Shown here piece after piece: positions 43,980 to 49,789 of a stretch of 49,789 nucleotides of DNA. A program made the translations under genes and the position numbers. Numbering within the stretch: position 1 is the first letter of the stretch; every line of letters begins with the position of its first letter. The stretch is from Halanaerobiaceae bacterium ANBcell28 (GTDB lineage: Bacteria; Bacillota; Halanaerobiia; Halanaerobiales; DTU029): assembly GCA_037623315.1 (NCBI GenBank), contig JBBJJH010000026.1, forward strand, positions 1-49,789, in the 5' to 3' direction. The notes beneath the pieces were generated by a model. That model had not been told where the DNA came from. It made no database searches and worked only from the letters and a program-made list of their open reading frames with translations.

Positions 43980-44615
43980 ATGTTTAGTAATAGAAAATTA
44001 AAAGTATTTCTAATCTTGCTTTTTCTTATGATAGTCTTAACTGCATGTAGAGATAACATTATTGAGGATGATTATGAAGGACTCAAGACTGATGTAAATA
44101 TTCTGTCTTATTTTCCTTTTAATGAAGGTATGTTTTTTGATTATGAAGGTGAAGGAATGGAATATGCCGCATTTACAAGAGAAATTAAACATGTGGAAAA
44201 TCAGCATGCTCAGATACATGATGCGACTGCTGGAACTATAATTGCTGCATTATATAGCTTTGAAGATGATCGAATATCTATAGTTAATCGTCAAGAAGAG
44301 TTTTATAGTGATGAAAATATAATAGATGAATTAATGGAAGAAGAAATTATAGATGTGATTTTAAAGAAACCTTTAGAAGTGGGAACTTCCTGGGAAATCG
44401 GACATAGGTACAAAGAAATAATTGCTATTGAAGATGAAATAACTGTTCCTGCAGGTACTTTTTATGATGTAATTAAAGTGAAAACTGAATACATTGATCA
44501 AGATACATTTACAACCTATGATTATTATGCAAAAAATATAGGTTTAATTTTGAGAGAAAATATAGATGAAAATTACAAGATAGTTGCCAGATTACAGGAA
44601 ATTAGAATAAAATAA
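43980..44615 (+). CDS. Hypothetical lipoprotein
   Basis: Lipid-anchored exported protein of 211 residues: basic start (SNRKLK), hydrophobic segment and lipobox LTAC at 20-23. The mature domain looks beta-rich, with repeated strands (EGMFFDYEGEGMEYAAF, GTSWEIGHRYKEIIAIEDEITVPAGTFYDVIKVKT, YDYYAKNIGLILREN). This PAGTF-DVIKV pattern is common in small clostridial and Bacteroidetes secreted proteins, but I know no function. ATG 43980 follows AAGGGGTG. It lies convergent to the AraC-type regulator with only ten bases between their stops. Confidence 0.8.
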   Translation: MFSNRKLKVFLILLFLMIVLTACRDNIIEDDYEGLKTDVNILSYFPFNEGMFFDYEGEGMEYAAFTREIKHVENQHAQIHDATAGTIIAALYSFEDDRISIVNRQEEFYSDENIIDELMEEEIIDVILKKPLEVGTSWEIGHRYKEIIAIEDEITVPAGTFYDVIKVKTEYIDQDTFTTYDYYAKNIGLILRENIDENYKIVARLQEIRIK

Positions 44616-44625
44616 TAAATTAAAA

Positions 44626-45459
44626 CTATTTTTCATTTACTATGTTTTTTCTATATTTACTAGGAGCTAATCCCGTTTCTTTCTTGAATAGTTTAGAAAA
44701 ATAAAGTGGGTCTTGATATCCAATTGAACGTGAAATATCTCCTAATGTTAGTTTTGTATTTTTCATTAGTTGACAGGCTTTCTTTATACGAAAAGTGATT
44801 AAATATTCTTGTGGTGATACTCCTAGTTTCTCTTTGAAGATTGTGTACAGATATGTTCTATCCAAACCTATATAATTAGAGATTTCTTCAATACTTATTT
44901 TGTGAGAATAATTTTTTGATATATAATCTAGACTTATTTTTATATATCTTTCCTTATGTTCTTTTTTATTTCTCTTATTATAATTTATATTTGCGTTATC
45001 AATTAAATGAGCAAAGAATTGATATAAATATCCTGTTAGTTTCATCTCATTACTAGCGTTTATTTCTCTTATAGAGATCATTTTTTTTAGAATCTTGTTT
45101 AATTTATCACCATTATATGAAAAAATAAGATTTTCATTATCTAGACCAGCCTGTTTTAGATATTTTTTTGCCATTAAACCATTAAAACCAACCCACATAT
45201 AAAGCCAGGGACTTTTATCATCAGCTTGATAATAAGAGATAGTTTTAGGGCATATAAGAAATCCTTGTTGTCTTGCAAGCTGATAGCTTTGATTATTTAC
45301 TATAAAACGTCCTTTGCCTTTAATAATATAATGTATCAGGTAATGATCACGAACCCCTGGCCCCCAAAAATGTCCTGGCTGACAATTTTCAATCCCACAT
45401 GTGTACATATTTAAGTCTGTATTTGTATGATTATTAACTTCATTAATAATTTCTAGCAT
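44626..45459 (-). CDS. AraC-family regulator, probable activator of melA
   Basis: A transcription factor of 277 residues. The N-terminal cupin-like sugar-binding domain (about 15-135; DHYLIHYIIKGKGRFIVNN) is followed by two C-terminal helix-turn-helix motifs: KISIEEISNYIGLDRTYLYTIFKEKLGVSPQEYL and LTLGDISRSIGYQDPLYFSKLFKKETGLAPSKYR. The layout resembles MsmR/RafR regulators of alpha-galactoside genes. It is divergent from the alpha-galactosidase gene across about 200 bases, so it probably activates melA in response to melibiose or raffinose-type sugars. The ATG follows GGGGAGA. Confidence 0.9.
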   Translation of the reverse strand: MLEIINEVNNHTNTDLNMYTCGIENCQPGHFWGPGVRDHYLIHYIIKGKGRFIVNNQSYQLARQQGFLICPKTISYYQADDKSPWLYMWVGFNGLMAKKYLKQAGLDNENLIFSYNGDKLNKILKKMISIREINASNEMKLTGYLYQFFAHLIDNANINYNKRNKKEHKERYIKISLDYISKNYSHKISIEEISNYIGLDRTYLYTIFKEKLGVSPQEYLITFRIKKACQLMKNTKLTLGDISRSIGYQDPLYFSKLFKKETGLAPSKYRKNIVNEK

Positions 45460-45666
45460 TGTAATTTCTCCCCTGCTCCCTGCTTTTATATCCTAAAAAC
45501 TAATGCTATATTTATATTAAACTTGCTTTAAAAGGATTTCTATAAATATTTAATTGTGTTTATAAATTCAAACAACATTATAACATAGAGTGACAACATT
45601 AGTCCATGTTTTTTGAATAGAAAAGAGGATAAGATATAGCTAAAAGAAACAAAAGGAGAGATGAAA

Positions 45667-46965
45667 ATGCCAAAAATTACCTTTATGGGCGCAGGAAGCA
45701 CAGTTTTTGCAAAAAATGTATTAGGTGATTGTCTTTTAACACCTTCTCTTAATTCATCAGAAATTGCTTTGTATGATATTGATGAACAACGCTTAAAAGA
45801 CTCTGAAATGATGCTTAAAAACATCAATAAAAATTCTAATCAGGATAGAGCTAAAATTATTGCTTACACAGATCGAATAAAGGCATTAGAAGGTGCAGAT
45901 TATGTGGTGAATGCAATTCAGGTAGGTGGTTATGAACCTTGCACCGTTACAGATTTTGAAATACCCAAAAAATATGGTTTAAGGCAAACAATTGCTGATA
46001 CCCTAGGAATTGGTGGGATTTTTAGAGCACTAAGAACAGTACCTGTGATGCTTGATTTCGCTAGAGACATGGAAAAGGTCTGTCCTGATGCATGGTTTTT
46101 AAATTATACTAATCCTATGTCTATCTTGACTGCTGCTATGTTGAGAACTACTGATGTTAAGACAGTTGGGCTCTGTCATAGTGTGCAGATATGTGCACCA
46201 CATTTACTTGAAGGCTTGGGTATGAGTGCAGAGAATATACAGTGGAAAATAGCTGGTATAAATCATATGGCCTGGTTATTAGAAATAAGTCGGGATGGAC
46301 AGGATTTATATCCTGAAATAAAGAAGCGAGCTGAAGAAAGAGAAACACCTCATAATGATATGGTAAGATATGAGATGATGAAACGTTTTGGCTATTATGT
46401 AACTGAATCTAGTGAACATAATGCCGAGTATTTACCATACTTTATAAAAGACAAGTATCCAGAATTAATTGATCGATTTAATATACCCCTTGATGAATAT
46501 CCTAGACGTTGTGTGAATCAAATAAAAGGATGGGAAGATATGAGAGACGAGTTGGTCAATAATAAAGATCTTACTCATCAAAGGTCTCAAGAATATGCCT
46601 CATATATTATGGAAGCTATGGAAACAAATAAACCATATAAAATTGGGGGAAATGTTATGAACACTGGCTTAATTACTAATTTGCCAGAAAAAGCTTGTGT
46701 TGAAGTTCCATGTCTGGTTGACAGAAGTGGGGTAAGCCCATGCTATGTAGGAGACCTGCCGGAACAACTGGCTGCTCTTAATAGAACAAATATTAATGTA
46801 CATCTACTGACAATTGAGGCAGCACTTAGCTTGAAAAAAGAATATATCTATCAAGCAGCAATGTTAGATCCTCATACAGCAGCAGAATTATCTATAGATG
46901 ATATAGTATCTTTATGTGATGACTTAATTGAAGCACATGGTGATTGGTTACCAGAATATAAGTAA
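45667..46965 (+). CDS. melA: Alpha-galactosidase, GH4 (MelA type)
   Basis: NAD- and metal-dependent cytoplasmic alpha-galactosidase of 432 residues. It has the Rossmann start ITFMGAGSTVFAKNVLGD, the GH4 substrate loop DYVVNAIQVGGYEP, NYTNPMS, the metal-binding cysteine motif GLCHSVQ and histidine motif AGINHMAW, and EHNAEYLPYF. These are the MelA versions of the motifs rather than those of the 6-phospho-glycosidases, so free galactosides such as melibiose are the likely substrate. ATG 45667 stands eight bases after AAGGAG; ATG 45661 is only two bases away and is less likely. No transporter adjoins it. Confidence 0.93.
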   Translation: MPKITFMGAGSTVFAKNVLGDCLLTPSLNSSEIALYDIDEQRLKDSEMMLKNINKNSNQDRAKIIAYTDRIKALEGADYVVNAIQVGGYEPCTVTDFEIPKKYGLRQTIADTLGIGGIFRALRTVPVMLDFARDMEKVCPDAWFLNYTNPMSILTAAMLRTTDVKTVGLCHSVQICAPHLLEGLGMSAENIQWKIAGINHMAWLLEISRDGQDLYPEIKKRAEERETPHNDMVRYEMMKRFGYYVTESSEHNAEYLPYFIKDKYPELIDRFNIPLDEYPRRCVNQIKGWEDMRDELVNNKDLTHQRSQEYASYIMEAMETNKPYKIGGNVMNTGLITNLPEKACVEVPCLVDRSGVSPCYVGDLPEQLAALNRTNINVHLLTIEAALSLKKEYIYQAAMLDPHTAAELSIDDIVSLCDDLIEAHGDWLPEYK

Positions 46966-47002
46966 TTTAAGTAATCTAATATATTTTTTTATGTAGACTA
47001 AT

Positions 47003-47046
47003 AAAAGATAGGAGCAGTTTCTGGAAACTGCTCCTATCTTTTATTT
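47003..47046. terminator. Bidirectional terminator between melA and Yip1-family gene
   Basis: AAAAGATAGGAGCAGTTTC pairs perfectly with GAAACTGCTCCTATCTTTT (47003-47042), with A and T tracts on both sides. Confidence 0.92.
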
Positions 47047-47056
47047 TTATAATATA

Positions 47057-47755
47057 CTAAAAAGTTGCTCTAAGATATATTATATATGAATGTATTAATT
47101 TTATAATTAGCCAGAAGTTCAAAATGATGCCAAATGCTTTAATTTTGCTATATTTGAAGAAAATTGAAATCAGCATCGATAATAATATTACTTGCCAGAT
47201 ACCAACAATATTTATGGATTGAAATAAATAATTTAATCTTCCTAAATCAAAATTGTCAAATAAAAGAGATAGGTTAAGACCTATATCAAGAGTCCCACTT
47301 TGAAGCTTTAGTATAGAATCTGCTAGAAATCCAAGACTGTTAATAATTCCAGTATAAATAACTGCTGAGAATAGATATTTATATGAAATAGGTTCAGCTT
47401 TAAAAACTAAGGGAAGAAGTGTTAGTAAAAAGGCTAATAATGGATAATAAATAACTCTTGTAAAAGCTGTACTGATATATTCAGTAAAATAGTGAAAAGA
47501 ACTATTAAGAAAATTGATATTTGTTTCTCTTTGCTCAGCTGCTAAGTTAGGATTATTAGCAAATCTTTCAATTTGATCTGGAATAATTAGATTCGGAACT
47601 AAAATATGAGCAGAAATAAGACAGATTACAATAACTATAAAAAGGGGCACTATCCAATTGCTTTCTTCTTTACAATAGTGGAAAACCTCCCGAGGCTTAT
47701 AAAAGATTTTTAAAGAATTAATAAATTGTTTTTTAATATTTTTTAGCTGTGACAT
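47057..47755 (-). CDS. Yip1-domain family membrane protein
   Basis: A membrane protein of 232 residues with five predicted helices (about 34-54, 97-116, 126-146, 178-200 and 204-225) and a soluble N-terminus carrying the usual FYKPREVF start of bacterial Yip1-family proteins (typically 'P.e.f..i'). A long non-membrane loop (about 56-95) separates helices 1 and 2. Function unknown in bacteria. The ATG lies at 47755, with a weak GGAAAGG upstream. It is convergent to melA. Confidence 0.8.
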   Translation of the reverse strand: MSQLKNIKKQFINSLKIFYKPREVFHYCKEESNWIVPLFIVIVICLISAHILVPNLIIPDQIERFANNPNLAAEQRETNINFLNSSFHYFTEYISTAFTRVIYYPLLAFLLTLLPLVFKAEPISYKYLFSAVIYTGIINSLGFLADSILKLQSGTLDIGLNLSLLFDNFDLGRLNYLFQSINIVGIWQVILLSMLISIFFKYSKIKAFGIILNFWLIIKLIHSYIIYLRATF

Positions 47756-47971
47756 ATAAGTTCATCCTTTCCAATAATATAATTACTTGATTTTATATTT
47801 TAAATACTTTTGCTTTATACAGTATATTATATCTTATATTTCTAAAAACAGCAAAGTTGTAATTTAAGTATATTTGTTTTATAATGACAATATAGATATA
47901 TATTTAGAATATATATCCAAAGATTAACGAGAACTACAAAGCACTCTTTTTTAATGCTATATGTATATTAA

Positions 47972-48145
47972 CTCAAACTTTTAGATAAGTTTATTATAGT
48001 CTGCATTCTTAGCCACTTGTTGAATGAACGTAAAAAACTCCAGCACTACATGGAAGGCAATGAATGGTTAACAAAACACTATGAAATTGTTTCAAACCTA
48101 ATTACTTTGTTTTGTTATTTAATGGCTGGAAGAGGAGGTCCCTAA
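47972..48145 (+). pseudogene. Unidentified coding-like fragment before the pectate lyase gene
   Basis: An open stretch of 57 codons, starting directly after a TAA, with no start codon or ribosome binding site. Its translation has protein-like composition (LSHLLNERKKLQHYMEGNEW, then LTKHYEIVSNLITLFCYLMAGRGGP) in a region otherwise made of AT-rich spacer. It could be the tail of a lost gene. I cannot assign a family. The remainder of the gap 47756-48212 shows only AT-rich sequence. Confidence 0.4.
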
Positions 48146-48212
48146 ATTCATAATTTATTTGCAAAATTACATAGTATGAATAGTAAATAATAAAAAGGAG
48201 AGGATGAGAATC

Positions 48213-49631
48213 ATGTATAAAAAAAAATTAATTATATTGATGATGCTTGTACTTACTATTATGGTTTCTTTGCCAGCAATGGCAGCAGTAAGACCTGGGG
48301 ATTTGAATAACGACGGTGTTATCAATTCACTGGATTATACTTTAATGGTGGGATATTTGTTAGGTAGTATAGATAGCTTTGATGTAGAAGATGATTTATC
48401 TGTTGCAGATTTAAATGGAGATTCACGTATTGATTCACTAGATATTATACTGTTAGGCCAGTATATTTTAGGGAGTATTGATAAATTCCCTGTGGAAGAA
48501 TCAATTGACCCAGTTGATCTAGATTTTAGTCTTATTGGATATGCAAATATGACAGGTAATAATGAAAGTAGAACTAGAAATAACAATCCTGGAATTCATC
48601 ATACTGTAACTGGTGGAGAAGGTTCTAATCCGCAGGTAGTTACTTATGGAGAAGAAGTGGAACAAGCTTTAGAAAGTGGCAATTATGAAGGTGGAATGGT
48701 TTATTATATTGAAGAATCACAACAGTTAAGAGAGGCACTATTAGGTATTATGAGATATCATCGTAGAACTAATAGACCAGCACCCCATCCGCCTGTAACT
48801 TTCTATATTACTAATGAACTCACATCAGACGGTGTTAGTGAAATCAGAATAGAAGACTCTGAAAATATTTCTATTATTGGTGATGGTGCTAATGGGGAAT
48901 TACATGATATAGGTATTAGAATAATTAGAAGTAGTAATGTTATCATTCGTAATTTAAGAATATATAACGTTAAGGCAGGTGAAGCAACCGGTTTAGAGAT
49001 CGCCTATAGTAATAATATTTGGGTAGATCGAAATCATTTCCATAGTGAAGGGTTGCAAGAACACATTCATAAAGATTATTATGATGAATTATTAAGTATA
49101 AAGCATTCCTCAAATGCAGTAACAGTATCCTGGAATATATTTGAAGAACATTATAAAGCAATATTAATAGGACATAGTGATAGTGATAGTGCTGCACCTG
49201 ACAATGTTACTTTCCATCACAATCTCTTGTATGAGTTAAATACCCGTACACCTTTAAATAGATACGCTACCAATCATATTTTTAACAACGTATTTGAAAA
49301 CATAGATGGTTCAGGTATTAACAGTAGACAAGGAGCTGAATTAAGGGTAGAGAAAAATATCTTTAGAAATGTAGGCTCGGGTAGTAATGATAGTCAAGGT
49401 AATTATATTCAAGGTCCTATTGGTTGGTGGTATGGTAGTAATACAGGTTATTGGCATATGATTGACAATATTATTGAAGATAGTGAGGTTGATCCTAAAG
49501 TATGGGAAAATTGCCTTGGCTACTCATATGTTCCTTATGAGTATGAACATATTTTGCATGCTGTTGACGATGTAGAAGGTATTGTCAAAGAAAACGCAGG
49601 TAGATCATTTGAACCTGCTCCGGTTTATTAG
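48213..49631 (+). CDS. Secreted pectate lyase (PL1-like) with N-terminal dockerin domain
   Basis: Extracellular polysaccharide lyase of 472 residues. After a signal peptide (KKKLIILMMLVLTIMVSLPAMA) come two type I dockerin repeats at about 28-52 and 64-88 (GDLNNDGVINSLDYTLMVGYLLG and ADLNGDSRIDSLDIILLGQYILG), each with a calcium loop, then a parallel beta-helix lyase: RIEDSENISIIGDG, RNLRIYNV, AYSNNIWVDRNHFHSE, LSIKHSSNAVTVSWNIFEEHYKAILIGHSD and TFHHNLLYEL..R.P, the PL1 pattern with the catalytic arginine region. ATG 48213 is nine bases after AGGAGAGG; ATG 48204 abuts it. The dockerin would attach it to a cohesin scaffold, none of which is in the window. The 158 bases after the stop show no clear terminator. 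Confidence 0.88.
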   Translation: MYKKKLIILMMLVLTIMVSLPAMAAVRPGDLNNDGVINSLDYTLMVGYLLGSIDSFDVEDDLSVADLNGDSRIDSLDIILLGQYILGSIDKFPVEESIDPVDLDFSLIGYANMTGNNESRTRNNNPGIHHTVTGGEGSNPQVVTYGEEVEQALESGNYEGGMVYYIEESQQLREALLGIMRYHRRTNRPAPHPPVTFYITNELTSDGVSEIRIEDSENISIIGDGANGELHDIGIRIIRSSNVIIRNLRIYNVKAGEATGLEIAYSNNIWVDRNHFHSEGLQEHIHKDYYDELLSIKHSSNAVTVSWNIFEEHYKAILIGHSDSDSAAPDNVTFHHNLLYELNTRTPLNRYATNHIFNNVFENIDGSGINSRQGAELRVEKNIFRNVGSGSNDSQGNYIQGPIGWWYGSNTGYWHMIDNIIEDSEVDPKVWENCLGYSYVPYEYEHILHAVDDVEGIVKENAGRSFEPAPVY

Positions 49632-49789
49632 CTTCAACATTTATTTTCCTTTTTGTGGAAGTGCAAGCTGTATTAAGTCAAATACACATCTTACACATCT
49701 CTTTTTTTAAAAATATTTTTAAAAGAAAGCAGGTATCAGCTTTAAAGAGTAAAAATTTTTCGAGTTAATTCGCCCCATAAATACAATAT

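Noticed and set aside
1-49789. CRISPR arrays, tRNA or rRNA genes, intact insertion sequences
   Set aside because: No regularly spaced repeats, no tRNA-like cloverleaf sequence with CCA-type ends, no rRNA motifs and no complete transposase frame were seen by eye.

Overview
The window is AT-rich, uses many TTG and GTG starts, has strong GGAGG-type ribosome binding sites and is packed with intrinsic terminators. Together with SigA, SpoVS, a SleB-type hydrolase, hybrid cluster protein and many plant-polysaccharide enzymes, this suggests a low-GC, anaerobic, fermentative Firmicute. A member of the Halanaerobiales would fit, but that is an inference from gene content, not a measurement. I see no rRNA, tRNA, CRISPR array, prophage or intact transposase.

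Layout. 1-7.2 kb: a GNAT enzyme with a doubtful 5' end, a rhomboid protease with an SbsA-like tail, a cytoplasmic GH10 xylanase (minus strand), a Sir2 deacylase, a YbjQ protein between two paralogous two-helix membrane proteins, then a MacA-type adaptor and a MacB/FtsX permease with no ATPase gene. 7.3-12.8 kb: an HD hydrolase, two lipoproteins (one with three BsuPI-like repeats and a probable ATT start), a secreted lichenase lying between two decayed alcohol-dehydrogenase 5' ends, a DUF2512 protein and the 3' stub of a sugar-binding protein. 12.8-22.1 kb: recQ, rpoD and an AddB/AddA-like nuclease-helicase pair, a DNA-repair and housekeeping block. 22.3-27.7 kb: MgtC, an orphan sensor kinase, SpoVS and hcp, the last with a class II FNR-type promoter. 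27.8-33 kb: a GH9-GH31-LacI operon with a consensus promoter and a LacI-type operator, probably for xyloglucan oligosaccharides. 33-39.5 kb: an MBL hydrolase, a monocistronic purL with a structured leader, a zinc-ribbon protein and a DUF1385 protein. 39.5-49.8 kb: a GH94 phosphorylase, a six-LysM SleB-type hydrolase, a lipoprotein, an AraC regulator divergent from the GH4 alpha-galactosidase melA, a Yip1-family protein, and a secreted pectate lyase with an N-terminal dockerin.

Working together: the secreted lichenase and dockerin pectate lyase would cut polymers outside the cell. Cytoplasmic GH10, GH9, GH31, GH4 and GH94 enzymes would finish imported oligosaccharides, the GH94 enzyme by energy-saving phosphorolysis. 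No complete sugar transporter is present here; the only trace is the binding-protein stub at 12196-12411. I found no clearly new system. The observations most worth checking are the YbjQ/membrane-protein sandwich, the remnants around the lichenase, the ATT-start repeat lipoprotein, the hcp promoter and the purL leader.
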